Assembly (NCBI GenBank): GCA_022823665.1
Contig: JAJEHN010000008.1
Location: forward strand, 193,847-257,846
DNA from: Thermoanaerobaculia bacterium
Lineage (GTDB): Bacteria > Acidobacteriota > Thermoanaerobaculia > Multivoradales > Multivoraceae
Direction: 5' to 3'
Length of the DNA stretch: 64,000 bases
Shown piece after piece: positions 1 to 8,231 of the stretch. Each line of letters starts with the position of its first letter. Within the stretch, counting starts at the first letter, position 1. The position numbers and the translations under genes were made by a program. Under the pieces are notes generated by a model. The model was not told where the DNA came from. It worked only from the letters and a program-made list of their open reading frames with translations, and ran no database searches.

Positions 1-1
1 G

Positions 2-1180
2 GACCGGTTCTACGCCGGCGCGCCGAGCTGCACCCCGACCCGGGCAACGGTCATGACGGGCCGCACGAACGACCGCACCGGGGCCTTCCGCGTCGGCGAC
101 TCGATCAACAAACAGGAGAAGATGCTCTCCACGGCGTTCCGGCAGGCCGGCTACGCCACGGCCCACTTCGGCAAGTGGCACCTGAACGACGTCCATCCGG
201 CCGGCGACAACCCGCTGCCCGCGGACGATCCCCACAACCCCGGAGAACTCGGCTTCGACTACTGGCTGAGCCACACGAACCAGTTCAACGTGGATCCGGT
301 GCTGAGCCAGAACGGCGTGCCGAAGCAGTTCGAGGGCGACTCGTCCGAGGTCCTGGTCGAGGAGGCGCTGCGCTACATCTCGGAACAGCGGGAGAACGGC
401 AAACCCGTGTTCGCGGTGATCTGGTACGCCTCCCCGCACCGGCCGTTCGCCTCCCTGCCGGACGACGAGGAGCCCTTCGCTGAGCTGGACGACGCCTCGA
501 GGACGCACCACGCCGAGATCGTCGCAATGGACCGCTCCATCGGCACCCTCCGCCAGGGCCTGCGCGAACTCGGCATCGCCCACAACACCCTCGTGTGGTT
601 CACCAGCGACAACGGCGGACTGCCCGACATCTCCTACGGCCCCGAACACCCCGGCGTCCGCCCCGACACCACCGGCCACCTGCGCGGCTTCAAGAAGGAC
701 TTCTACGAAGGCGGCCTGCGCGTGCCGACGATCGTCGAATGGCCGGGCGAGATCGCCCCGCGAATCTCGAGCTTTCCCGCCAGCACGATGGACATCTTCC
801 CGACCCTGATCGAGGTCGCGGGGCTCGACCCGGAGTCGATCAACGCCGTCCACGACGGCATCTCCATCGCCGGCGTCTTCGACTCCGAGCCCGCACGCCG
901 GGATCAGCCCATCGGCTTCCGCGCCAGCGGCGGTCACGCCTGGCTCGACAACGACGTCAAGCTGATGCGGAACTTCTTCTCCGACCCGACCGATCCGTTC
1001 GAGCTCTACAACGTGATCGACGATCCCGCTGAAGAGCGGGACCTGATCGACGAGCAGCCCGAGATCGCCGCCCGGATGCGCGCCGAACTGGATGCCTGGA
1101 ACCGCTCCGTCGACGCGAGCGTCACCGGCGCCGACTACCCGGAGGGCCACGTGCTGCCTTCCGGCCGGGAGTCGAAGTAG
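2..1180 (+). CDS. Sulfatase, 5'-truncated by window edge
   Basis: Type I sulfatase (alkaline phosphatase superfamily), hydrolysing sulfate esters, probably exported. The ORF track starts at an internal ATG (53), but the same frame is open to the window edge and reads SCTPTRATVMTGR. This contains the C-x-P-x-R signature whose Cys (codon at 29-31) is converted to formylglycine, so the real start lies upstream of the window. Further family motifs are GKWHL and the metal-site FTSDNGG, followed by the usual C-terminal region with a late RxxRDQP segment. Only the nucleotides before the signature are missing. A second sulfatase lies at 47748-49220. The family assignment is firm; the substrate cannot be read from the sequence. 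Confidence 0.93.
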   Translation, partial: DRFYAGAPSCTPTRATVMTGRTNDRTGAFRVGDSINKQEKMLSTAFRQAGYATAHFGKWHLNDVHPAGDNPLPADDPHNPGELGFDYWLSHTNQFNVDPVLSQNGVPKQFEGDSSEVLVEEALRYISEQRENGKPVFAVIWYASPHRPFASLPDDEEPFAELDDASRTHHAEIVAMDRSIGTLRQGLRELGIAHNTLVWFTSDNGGLPDISYGPEHPGVRPDTTGHLRGFKKDFYEGGLRVPTIVEWPGEIAPRISSFPASTMDIFPTLIEVAGLDPESINAVHDGISIAGVFDSEPARRDQPIGFRASGGHAWLDNDVKLMRNFFSDPTDPFELYNVIDDPAEERDLIDEQPEIAARMRAELDAWNRSVDASVTGADYPEGHVLPSGRESK

Positions 1181-1201
1181 CCAGCAGGCCAGGGCCGCGG
1201 A

Positions 1202-1248
1202 ACTGGGTGCGCCGGCGCCCCCGCCGGCATCCGGCGCGCCAGCGCCGG
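1202..1248 (-). repeat. Three-hairpin repeat family, partial copy (hairpins 1 and 3)
   Basis: Read on the minus strand this has CCGGCGC-TGGC-GCGCCGG, then ATG, then GCCGGCG-GGGG-CGCCGGC and the conserved tail GCACCCAGTT. Both stems are 7 bp with 4-nt loops, as in the full 72-bp copies at 47623, 51349 and 56278, but the middle hairpin is absent. It lies just downstream of the sulfatase stop. Confidence 0.75.
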
Positions 1249-1338
1249 TTCCGACCCCGCCGGGGCCTACCTCATCTACTGCGCGAGGAACTCCCCCAAA
1301 CTCCTCGTTCTTCGGACCGCTCCCTGGACGGCTGCCAG

Positions 1339-1367
1339 TTGACCCGGACGACGTGGGTACCTAGCCT
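1339..1367 (+). promoter_or_regulatory. Sigma70-like promoter of orphan antitoxin
   Basis: TTGACC (1339-1344), a 17-bp spacer and TAGCCT (1362-1367). The ATG of the antitoxin follows 6 nt after the -10 box, so the transcript would begin at or next to the start codon. The -10 is a weak match. The same geometry is seen at the three other toxin-antitoxin loci in this window. Confidence 0.45.
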
Positions 1368-1373
1368 CCGCTC

Positions 1374-1598
1374 ATGAACGTCACCTTCTCCATCGACGAG
1401 CAGGTCATTGCCGAGGCCCGGCGGATCGCTGCCTCGCGGGGAACCAGCCTCGACCAGTTGGTGCGGGACTATCTCCACGACCTCACCCGAACCGACGACG
1501 CCGAAGCAGTCCTGGCAAGGTTGGACGCGCTCTGGGCCGAAGAGACCCACCGTTCGAAATGTTCCTGGACGCGCGAGGAAGTGCATAGACGTCCGTGA
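1374..1598 (+). CDS. Orphan RHH-type antitoxin, partner toxin missing
   Basis: 74-aa protein opening MNVTFSIDEQVIAEARRIA, a short beta strand followed by two helices, as in ribbon-helix-helix antitoxins that bind their own promoter as dimers. The tail SWTREEVHRRP resembles the C-terminal toxin-binding arm of antitoxins that pair with PIN-domain RNases. Such toxins normally start within a few bases of the antitoxin stop, but the 210 bp after 1598 contain no PIN ORF, so this looks like the remnant of a VapBC-like module. No Shine-Dalgarno is visible. The ATG lies 6 nt after a -10-like box, which would suit a leaderless message. Confidence 0.65.
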   Translation: MNVTFSIDEQVIAEARRIAASRGTSLDQLVRDYLHDLTRTDDAEAVLARLDALWAEETHRSKCSWTREEVHRRP

Positions 1599-1808
1599 GC
1601 GCCTCGGCCATCGCCCCAGCACAACCGGATCCCCGTTGATTCCACTCCACGGTCCACTAAGACGGGTCACCGAGGTCGGCAATCACGGGAGCACTCGCTG
1701 GCCAAGTCGGGTTCCGTAGCTCGTCAATGGCAGCTCGATACTCCTCATCGACCCACACTTCCGACGCAGACGCCACGTGCGGACAGCCCGCGTGGCGCGA
1801 GTATGGAC

Positions 1809-2156
1809 TCAGCGCGGAACGAGATCGTCCAAGCCGATGCCAAGAGCATCGGCGAGTCGCCGGAGCGTATGAACGGAGCCGGTCCGGCGTCCCGCTTCGA
1901 TGTCAACGATCTGGACACGGCTGGCGTCGGCGGCGCGGGCAAGAGCCGACTGCGACAAGCCGCGGTGTTCGCGCCAAACCCGGAGCGGCGGCTCGCCGTC
2001 GATCAGCAGATCAGCGACCGCTTCCGGAAGGAACTCCTCGGTCCCAGCCTCGATTCTCTTCTGCACAGCAAGCGCGGCCTGGAGGTCGGCCAGGTCGTCC
2101 TCGACGCCGCACAGACGCCGGTACTCGGCCTTCGGGATCGTCACAGTTTCGGTCAT
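1809..2156 (-). CDS. XRE-family antitoxin of RelE/XRE module
   Basis: 115-aa antitoxin with a helix-turn-helix in its C-terminal half (LSQSALARAADASRVQIVDIE, about residues 68-90) and an N-terminal dimer or toxin-binding region (TETVTIPKAEYRRL). It is encoded second, overlapping the toxin stop by 4 nt (ATGA), so the two are translationally coupled in toxin-first order, as in higBA. It is expected to neutralise the toxin and repress the operon by binding the palindrome GTAGCGCTAC that covers the -10 box at 2423-2451. The family call rests on HTH sequence and context; the subfamily is not certain. Confidence 0.82.
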   Translation of the reverse strand: MTETVTIPKAEYRRLCGVEDDLADLQAALAVQKRIEAGTEEFLPEAVADLLIDGEPPLRVWREHRGLSQSALARAADASRVQIVDIEAGRRTGSVHTLRRLADALGIGLDDLVPR

Positions 2157-2416
2157 AGAGTCATCCCCCTGTAGGCACTGGCACGACTGGCGACGTGGAG
2201 GATCTCAAGGCGGTCACCGTCGCGCATGATGGCCCGCCAGTCGCCTACGCGGAGTCGGAGCAGTGCATCCGAGCCCCGAAGCCGGGAGACGTTGTTCGCT
2301 TGGGAAGCGGGATCTTCAGCGAACATCCGGATCTTGCGGCGCAGGCGAGAGGCGTGGTTGCGGGGCATGCGAGTGAGGATCCTCACGGCGCTACGGCTGT
2401 AGACGATCTCCTTCAC
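2153..2416 (-). CDS. RelE/ParE-superfamily toxin
   Basis: 87-aa toxin that fits the RelE fold: an N-terminal beta strand (MKEIVYSRSAVRIL), a central helical region, then the strand pair RLRVGDWRAIMRDGDRLEILHVASR. The DWRAIMR segment aligns with the usual GxxRx(V/I) strand of RelE mRNA endonucleases. The start is GTG at 2416. The upstream -10 box TACATT ends 6 nt before it, so no leader or Shine-Dalgarno is available. The antitoxin follows with a 4-nt overlap. Likely role: ribosome-dependent mRNA cleavage held in check by the XRE antitoxin, in plasmid- or island-stabilising or stress function (family knowledge). Confidence 0.82.
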   Translation of the reverse strand: MKEIVYSRSAVRILTRMPRNHASRLRRKIRMFAEDPASQANNVSRLRGSDALLRLRVGDWRAIMRDGDRLEILHVASRASAYRGMTL

Positions 2417-2422
2417 CGCAGG

Positions 2423-2451
2423 AATGTAGCGCTACGCGACAGTGTCGTCAA
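2423..2451 (-). promoter_or_regulatory. Promoter and operator of RelE/XRE module
   Basis: Minus strand: TTGACG (2451-2446), a 17-bp spacer, TACATT (2428-2423). A perfect 10-bp palindrome GTAGCGCTAC (2426-2435) overlaps the -10 box and is the likely XRE operator. The GTG start is 6 nt downstream. The -35 box lies in the loop of a degenerate repeat hairpin (2442-2470). Confidence 0.7.
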
Positions 2452-2541
2452 GGGCGACACCACCCAGTAGCACCACAAGATGGTCGCCGCTTCGCGGCGC
2501 GTACTCTTCAGAAGCTGGCGAGGGCGCCGGCGCACCCAGTG
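2442..2541 (+). repeat. Three-hairpin repeat family, degenerate double copy
   Basis: First part (2442-2470): GTGTCG, 7-nt loop, CGACAC followed by CACCCAGTAG, a decayed hairpin 3 plus tail. Second part: CGCCGC-TTC-GCGGCG (2485-2499, hairpin 2) and, after 14 nt, GCTGGCG-AGGG-CGCCGGC (2514-2531, hairpin 3 with one G-T wobble) followed by GCACCCAGTG (2532-2541). It lies between the toxin promoter and the stop of the ABC permease. Confidence 0.7.
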
Positions 2542-2556
2542 GGAGGGACGGCAGCC

Positions 2557-3429
2557 TCAGTGAATCACCCCCCGCAGCCGCGGGTCCAACAGATCCCTCA
2601 GCGCGTCCCCCACACAGTTGAACGACAGCACCAGCAGGAAGATCGCGACGCCCGGGACGATCGACAGCAGCGGCTGCTGCTCAAGCATCGGGAAGGCCTG
2701 CTGGAGCATGTTCCCCCACGTCGGCGTGGGCGGCTGGATGCCGACGCCGACGAAGCCGAGGGCTGCCTCGGTGAGGACGGCGTAGCCCATGCTGAGGGTG
2801 CTCTGGACAATCACCGGCGCGATGCAGTTGGGCAGGATGTGGCGCAGGATGATGCGGCCGTGGCTGAGGCCGATGCTCTCAGCGGCCTTGACGAAGTCGC
2901 GCTCGCGGATGGACAGGCCCTGGCTGCGGATGATCCTCGCCATCCAGGGCACGTTGGCGATGCCGATCGCGATGATCACGGTCTGTAGCGAACCGCCGAG
3001 CGCGGCCGCCAGGCCGACGGCGATCAGCAGGCTCGGGAACACGACCAGGGCGTCCATCAGGCGCATCAGCACGTCGTCGACGCGGCCGCGGAAGTAGACG
3101 GACAGCAGGCCGAGAGGTACACCCAGCAGCACGCCCAGGCCGACCGCGCCGAGGCTCACCGAAAGCGCGATCCGGGCGCCGACAATCAGCCTCGCCAGCG
3201 TGTCGCGGCCCATCTGGTCGGACCCGAGCCAGTGGGCGGCGCTGGGGCCCGAGAGCAGGTTGTCGAAGTCCATCTCCTCGGCGTCGACCGGGACGATCCA
3301 GGGCGACAGCACGGCCGCGGCGGCGATCAGGGCCAGGACGACGAGGCCGGCGAGCGCCTGGGGGACGCCGGCGAGCTTGCGCAGCAGCTCGACGGTCGGG
3401 TGGCTGCCGGTCGCTGTAGCGCTAGCCAC
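2557..3429 (-). CDS. DppC-like peptide ABC transporter permease
   Basis: 290-aa inner-membrane permease of the DppC/OppC type. It has an N-terminal transmembrane segment (LAGLVVLALIAAAAVLSPWI), then the conserved DNLLSGPSAAHWLGSDQMGRDTLARLI region typical of OppC N-terminal domains, several membrane helices, and the cytoplasmic EAA loop (DFVKAAESIGLSHGRIILRHILPN) that docks on the ATPase. The start is GTG at 3429, overlapping the stop of the DppB-like gene by 8 nt. It is last in a three-gene operon (binding protein, DppB, DppC). No ATP-binding subunits follow, so the ATPases must be encoded elsewhere or be shared. Confidence 0.93.
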   Translation of the reverse strand: MASATATGSHPTVELLRKLAGVPQALAGLVVLALIAAAAVLSPWIVPVDAEEMDFDNLLSGPSAAHWLGSDQMGRDTLARLIVGARIALSVSLGAVGLGVLLGVPLGLLSVYFRGRVDDVLMRLMDALVVFPSLLIAVGLAAALGGSLQTVIIAIGIANVPWMARIIRSQGLSIRERDFVKAAESIGLSHGRIILRHILPNCIAPVIVQSTLSMGYAVLTEAALGFVGVGIQPPTPTWGNMLQQAFPMLEQQPLLSIVPGVAIFLLVLSFNCVGDALRDLLDPRLRGVIH

Positions 3430-4375
3430 CGAACTTGATCCTCGGGTCGAGCCAGGCGCAGGCGACGTCGGTGATGAGATTCGCGGCCAGTACGGCGACC
3501 GCCATCAGCAGCACCGCCGCCTGCACGACCAGGAAGTCGCGGGCGAAGATCGCCTGCACCATGTACTGGCCGGTGCCGGGGATGCCGAACAGCGTCTCGA
3601 TGACGATCGCCCCGGCGAAGATGCGACCGGTCTGCAGGCCGAGGATCGTGACCACCGGCAGCAGGGCGTTGCGCAGCGCGTGCGACCAGATCACCGTCCG
3701 CTCCCTCGCACCCCGGGCGCGGGACGTCCGCAGGTAGTCCTGCGCCAGCACTTCGAGCATCGCCGAGCGGCTCTGCCGCATGATCAGCGCGCAGCTCGTC
3801 ACGCCGAGCGCGAACGCCGGCAGGATCATGTGACGCAGGCTCTGGAGCGGATCGTCGAAGAGGCTCACGTAGCCCTGGCTCGGCAGCCAGCCGAGGCCCA
3901 CGCCGAAGAGCAGGATCGCCATGATGCCGAGCCAGAAGTTCGGGATCGCGACCCCGCCGATCGAGACCACCGTCGCCGCGTAGTCGATCGGTTTGCCGCG
4001 GTAGACCGCGGAGGCGATGCCCGCGGGCACGCCGATCAGAACCGCCAGGATCCAGGCTGCGAGGCCGAACTGCAGGGTCACGAGAGCCCGGCCGCCGAGC
4101 TCCTCCGCGACGGGCCGCATGTTCTGGGTCGAGCGGCCGAAGTCGCCCTGCAGAACGTTGCCGAGCCAGATCAGGTACTGGACGACGACCGGCTCGTCGA
4201 GGTTGTGACGCTCCCGGATGAGCTGCAACTGCTCTTCGTCGAGCGCCTCGCCGGGGCCGATGAACGCCCGCGCCGGGTCGCCCGGAATCGCGAGCATCAG
4301 CGCGAACACCAGAAACGTGACGAGGAGGAGAACGGGCACCGCCTGCAGCAGGCGGCGCGCGAGGTAGCTGCGCAT
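3422..4375 (-). CDS. DppB-like peptide ABC transporter permease
   Basis: 317-aa permease of the DppB/OppB type. The N terminus MRSYLARRLLQAVPVLLLVT is characteristic. It is followed by a periplasmic stretch with the GDFGRS motif and a six-helix domain with the EAA loop DYLRTSRARGARERTVIWSHALRN. The protein ends in the usual xDPRIKFGG. The ATG start lies 10 nt after the binding-protein stop and its stop overlaps the DppC-like gene, so the three genes are one transcriptional unit. It forms the import channel with the DppC-like partner for peptides, opines or other small amphipathic solutes; the substrate is not predictable from the permease. Confidence 0.93.
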   Translation of the reverse strand: MRSYLARRLLQAVPVLLLVTFLVFALMLAIPGDPARAFIGPGEALDEEQLQLIRERHNLDEPVVVQYLIWLGNVLQGDFGRSTQNMRPVAEELGGRALVTLQFGLAAWILAVLIGVPAGIASAVYRGKPIDYAATVVSIGGVAIPNFWLGIMAILLFGVGLGWLPSQGYVSLFDDPLQSLRHMILPAFALGVTSCALIMRQSRSAMLEVLAQDYLRTSRARGARERTVIWSHALRNALLPVVTILGLQTGRIFAGAIVIETLFGIPGTGQYMVQAIFARDFLVVQAAVLLMAVAVLAANLITDVACAWLDPRIKFGG

Positions 4376-4385
4376 TCGACCGGTG

Positions 4386-6023
4386 CTACTCCTCCAGCCA
4401 GATCGTGGCGAAGTTCATCTTGCCGTCCCAGCCCATCAACTGGTCGAGGTTGCGCACCTTCCCGGGCGCCGCCGCGTAGGTCACGCCGTAGAGCAGCGGC
4501 GTGAACCAGGCCTCGCCGAGCACGGTCCGGTTCATCTCGAGGTAGACCTGCTTGCGGGCCTCGTTGTCGTAGTACGACGCGCCAAGCTCCACCAGTTCGT
4601 CGACGTCCGGCCGCAGCACGTTCCCCGGGTTGTAGTAGCCGTCGCTCTTGTAGGCCAGCGAGGCCATCCAGTCCGGCTCCGGATAGCGGCTCCAGGAGGT
4701 GACGAACATCGGGTACTCCTGGCCGTGGTTGAACCGCTCGGTCGCGGGTCCGCTGGAAAGCACGTCGATGTCCATGTGGATGCCGATCTTCTTCAGCATC
4801 GCCCGCACGACCTCGGCGCTGGAGACGAGCAGGGGATTGTGGTGGGTGACCGCCGTGAACTCCAGGCCGCCCTCGCGTCCGGCCTTCGCGAGGTACCGCC
4901 GCGCCTTGTCGATGTCGTAGTAGGGCCGTTCAACGTCCGGCTCGTGGACCCAGGAGCCCACCGGCCACATGCCCGCATCGGCCTCGATCGCCCGGTCGAA
5001 GAAGATCGCCCGGTTGATCACGGTCGGGTCGACGGCATGGGCGATCGCGAGCCGTACGTTCACGTCGTCGAGCGGCGGCTTGTTCACGTTGAAGACCAGC
5101 GTCAGCGCGATGCCGCCGCCCGGCATCGTCTCCATCTGGAAGCGCTCGTCCCGCTCGAACGTCGACACGTCCTTGTAGGGCAGGTAGGTCACGTCGATCT
5201 CACCCGTGCGCAGGGCCGCGGCGCGCACCGTCTCGTCGCGGATCACCCGGATCGTCACCTCGTCGAGGTACGGGAGTTGGTTGCCGTGCTCGTCGCGGCC
5301 CCAGTAGTCCTCGTTCCGCACGAAGCGCACCAGCGTGCCGGTGATCACCTCCTTCAGCTTGAACGGCCCGGTCCCGGCGGGGTTCCAGCCGTAGTCGGGG
5401 CCAAGCTCATCGATCGCCGCCGGCGAACTCATCACGCCGCCCCGGTCGGCCAGCATGCCGAAGCCGGCGCCCCACGGCCGCGCCAGGTCGAAGCGCACGG
5501 TGAAGTCGTCGATCACCTCGACCGCCTCGATCACGGCGAGCGATGCGCGCGGCGTGGCCACGGTCTCGGGATCGAGGATCCGCTCGATGTTGGCCTTCAC
5601 CGCATGGGCATTGAAGGGCGTGCCGTCGTGGAAGACGACGCCCTGACGCAGGCGGAACGTGATCGTGTCGGGATCCGTCCCGATCTCCCAGGACACAGCA
5701 AGCGAGGTCTCCGGCCGCGGGTTGAGCCGCGGGTCCGCGTCGACCAGTTGATCGAAGATCTGCCGCCAGAAGTAGGCGTCGGCGCCCGACCGCCCGAGGA
5801 TCGCGTCGAGCGAGGTGGGCTCCAGGGAATGGCCCACGCGAAGGTGGCCGCCGTAGCGCGGACCGCCGACAGCGGGGGGCCGGGCCGCCAGCGCGTCGGA
5901 ATCGAGCCGCTCGGCCCGACTGCCGGGCGTACAGGCGACGAGGATGGCCTGCAGCGCCGCAACCAGAACCAGCGACGCGGATACGCTCGCTCTCGACGGC
6001 GACGCTCGTGGGACAATGGACAT
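4386..6023 (-). CDS. Extracellular solute-binding protein family 5, lipoprotein
   Basis: The ORF extends to 6386, but the coding start is the ATG at 6023 (MSIVPRASPSRAS), which gives a lipoprotein signal peptide with lipobox LVAC and a 545-aa product. It belongs to family 5 periplasmic binding proteins (DppA/OppA). Visible family features are GGHLRVGHSLEPTSLDAI near the mature N terminus, the DxxTITFRLRQGVVFHDGTPF motif, and GTGPFKLKEV. It captures the substrate for the two permeases encoded immediately downstream. It is divergent from the exporter gene beginning at about 6111 across an intergenic region under 90 bp that must hold both promoters. Binding specificity is unknown. Confidence 0.93.
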   Translation of the reverse strand: MSIVPRASPSRASVSASLVLVAALQAILVACTPGSRAERLDSDALAARPPAVGGPRYGGHLRVGHSLEPTSLDAILGRSGADAYFWRQIFDQLVDADPRLNPRPETSLAVSWEIGTDPDTITFRLRQGVVFHDGTPFNAHAVKANIERILDPETVATPRASLAVIEAVEVIDDFTVRFDLARPWGAGFGMLADRGGVMSSPAAIDELGPDYGWNPAGTGPFKLKEVITGTLVRFVRNEDYWGRDEHGNQLPYLDEVTIRVIRDETVRAAALRTGEIDVTYLPYKDVSTFERDERFQMETMPGGGIALTLVFNVNKPPLDDVNVRLAIAHAVDPTVINRAIFFDRAIEADAGMWPVGSWVHEPDVERPYYDIDKARRYLAKAGREGGLEFTAVTHHNPLLVSSAEVVRAMLKKIGIHMDIDVLSSGPATERFNHGQEYPMFVTSWSRYPEPDWMASLAYKSDGYYNPGNVLRPDVDELVELGASYYDNEARKQVYLEMNRTVLGEAWFTPLLYGVTYAAAPGKVRNLDQLMGWDGKMNFATIWLEE

Positions 6024-6110
6024 CTCTCGGGAAGGTGCAACTCTATTGACTGACGGGACGCATACGTTGGAGCAACACCCCGCCTCGGAGATCCGGTTAC
6101 TGGAGTCGCT

Positions 6111-8231
6111 CTGACGACACCGGCAGCCGCCCCGCGACTCCCGCGCCGCCCGAAGTCCTGGCGGGCAAGGCTCCGCGAAGGAGAACGAGAGCTCGATCGC
6201 TCGGCGAGCACGCTCGACACCGCTACCGACATCCCGTTCCGGGAAGTCCTGCGCATCTTCTGGCGCGCGCTCTCCTACATGCGCCTGTTCAAGGCGCGCA
6301 TCGCCGCCAAGTTCTCCCTCGTGACCGCGGAGATGGTCTTCCGGCTGCTCGTCGCGCCCTGGCCGGGCAAGATCGTCGTCGATCACGTGATCCTGGGCAT
6401 GCCGATCGTGGACGCGGCCGGCTTCCCCTCCTACCTGTCTCCGTTCGTGCTGTTCCTGGCCGGCAAGGGCCCGGTGGAGATCATGCTCTGGGTCCTGCTG
6501 CTCGGCGTGTTCATGGTGACCGTGTTCGGGTTCACCACGAGCCGGGGCACGGCCAGGTCCGCGAGCGGGATGCCCACCGGAGCGTCCGCCGCCTCATCCG
6601 GCGGCGCCACCACTCTCCTGCAGCAGGGACACGGCACGCTGGCCCAGGGGCACGACACCGCCACCCGGACCGAGAACGAGGCCAACCGCGGCTCCGGCCT
6701 GATGGGGGGCATTCTCGGACTCCTCGACTTCCGGGTCCATCTGCGCCTGACCCAGTCCGTGAACCACCTGCTCCGGACGAAACTCGCCGGACGCATCAAG
6801 CGTCTGCCGATGACCACCCTGGACGACCAGCGGATCGGTGACAGCGTCTACCGCGTCCTCTACGACACGACGAGCGTCAGCCTCGTTCTCTACGAGGTCG
6901 GTCTCGAGTTCTACTCCCACTCTCTCGGCATCACGATCAGCGCGATGATGATGTACACGTACTTCGGCGACGCTCCCGAGGTCATCCTGCTGGCCGCTCT
7001 TTCGCTGCCGATCATGCTGGTGTTCGTCGTCCCCTTCGCGCGCATGGCCCGCCGCAGAAGCCAGGCAAGCCGCGCTTCGGGCGCCGCCACGACGTCGAAC
7101 ATCGAAGAGGGCATGAGCAACGTGCTCGCCGTACAGAGCCTCGGCGGCAACGAGCGGGAGGGCCAGCGGTTCAGGAAGGCCAGCGAGGAGTCCTTCCGGC
7201 GCTTCCGCATCGAGTCGCTGCTCAAGCTGACCTACCAGCAGTTCGGCAGCCTGGCGTTCCTGCTGGGCCAGGTCCTGTTCTTCGTCGTCATCTCCGGACG
7301 CGTGATCGACGGCACGTTCACCGCCGGCGACTACTTCGTCCTCAACTACTACTTCTTCGTCCTGAGCGCGACCTTCAGCGGAGCGGGCTTCATCTACCCG
7401 GTTCTGCAGAACAACATCGCCGGACTGCGCCGCGTGTTCTTCCTGATGGACCTGCCGGCGGAGAGAACGAGCGGAGGCGTCGAACTGCCCCGGATCACCG
7501 GTGGTGTCGACATGGAGGGGGTCGAGTTGACCTACCCGGACGGCCGCCAGGCACTGCGAAACATCGATCTCGAAGCGAGGATCGGCGAGATCGTCGCCTT
7601 CGTCGGACCGACCGGCGCCGGCAAGACGAGCCTCGCCTACATGGTGCCGGCGTTCCTTCAGCCGACGGAAGGCACGGTCTCGATCGATGGCGTCGACCTG
7701 AAGGACGTGTCGGTCGACAGCCTCCGCGAACAGGTCTCCTACGTCTTCCAGGAAACGCAACTCTTCTCCGACTCGATCCTCGAGAACATCCGCTACGGCA
7801 ACCGGGACGCGACGGAAGCGGAGGTCGAGCGTGTCGCCCGCGTCGCCGGAGCCCACGACTTCATCGCCGCCCTGCCCGACGGCTACCGGACGAACCTGGG
7901 CACCGTCACCAGCAAGCTGTCGGTGGGCCAAAAGCAGCGCATCGCCATTGCCCGCGGGCTACTGCGGGATGCCCGCATCCTGATCCTCGATGAGCCGACG
8001 TCCGCACTGGACCCGGAGACGGAGGCCTACCTCGTCGACGCCCTGCACGAAGCGGCGAAGGACAAGCTGGTCATCATCATCGCCCACCGCCTGTCGACGA
8101 TCGCCAACGCAGACCGGATCTGTTTCCTGGAGGACGGCGAGATCCGGGAACAGGGAACCCACGAGGAGCTGATGGCGGTGCCCGACGGGCGCTACCGGAG
8201 GTACGCCACGCTGCAGGCCGGGGCAGGCTGA
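6111..8231 (+). CDS. ABC exporter (type IV fold), probable CTG start
   Basis: The ORF track starts at ATG 6279, but the frame is open back to a stop at 6051. The region 6111-6278 encodes LDTATDIPFREVLRIFWRAL, which matches the N terminus of the paralogue at 11176-13272. No ATG, GTG or TTG exists in that stretch. CTG at 6111, preceded by TGGAG, gives 706 aa, close to the paralogue's 698. The protein has a six-helix membrane domain with a long Gly/Ser/Thr-rich loop after the first hairpin (TSRGTARSASG..), then a nucleotide-binding domain with Walker A GPTGAGKTS, signature LSVGQ, Walker B ILILDEPTSALD and H-loop IAHRLS. It overlaps the GH32 gene by 1 nt (TGATG). It likely works as a homodimer or with the 811-aa subunit; the substrate is unknown. 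Confidence 0.88.
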   Translation: MTTPAAAPRLPRRPKSWRARLREGERELDRSASTLDTATDIPFREVLRIFWRALSYMRLFKARIAAKFSLVTAEMVFRLLVAPWPGKIVVDHVILGMPIVDAAGFPSYLSPFVLFLAGKGPVEIMLWVLLLGVFMVTVFGFTTSRGTARSASGMPTGASAASSGGATTLLQQGHGTLAQGHDTATRTENEANRGSGLMGGILGLLDFRVHLRLTQSVNHLLRTKLAGRIKRLPMTTLDDQRIGDSVYRVLYDTTSVSLVLYEVGLEFYSHSLGITISAMMMYTYFGDAPEVILLAALSLPIMLVFVVPFARMARRRSQASRASGAATTSNIEEGMSNVLAVQSLGGNEREGQRFRKASEESFRRFRIESLLKLTYQQFGSLAFLLGQVLFFVVISGRVIDGTFTAGDYFVLNYYFFVLSATFSGAGFIYPVLQNNIAGLRRVFFLMDLPAERTSGGVELPRITGGVDMEGVELTYPDGRQALRNIDLEARIGEIVAFVGPTGAGKTSLAYMVPAFLQPTEGTVSIDGVDLKDVSVDSLREQVSYVFQETQLFSDSILENIRYGNRDATEAEVERVARVAGAHDFIAALPDGYRTNLGTVTSKLSVGQKQRIAIARGLLRDARILILDEPTSALDPETEAYLVDALHEAAKDKLVIIIAHRLSTIANADRICFLEDGEIREQGTHEELMAVPDGRYRRYATLQAGAG

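Noticed and set aside
1660-1800. Minus-strand open stretch reading WVDEEYRAAIDELRNPTWPASAP
   Set aside because: Protein-like but short, with no start codon, ribosome site or recognised family; left as a possible gene remnant.
4383-6053. 556-aa plus-strand ORF and other long antisense ORFs (e.g. 18116-19981, 33635-35476, 53297-55768, 57693-59627)
   Set aside because: They mirror strong coding sequences on the opposite strand and have low-complexity Arg/His/Val-rich translations typical of antisense frames in high-GC DNA; no domain, signal or ribosome site supports them.
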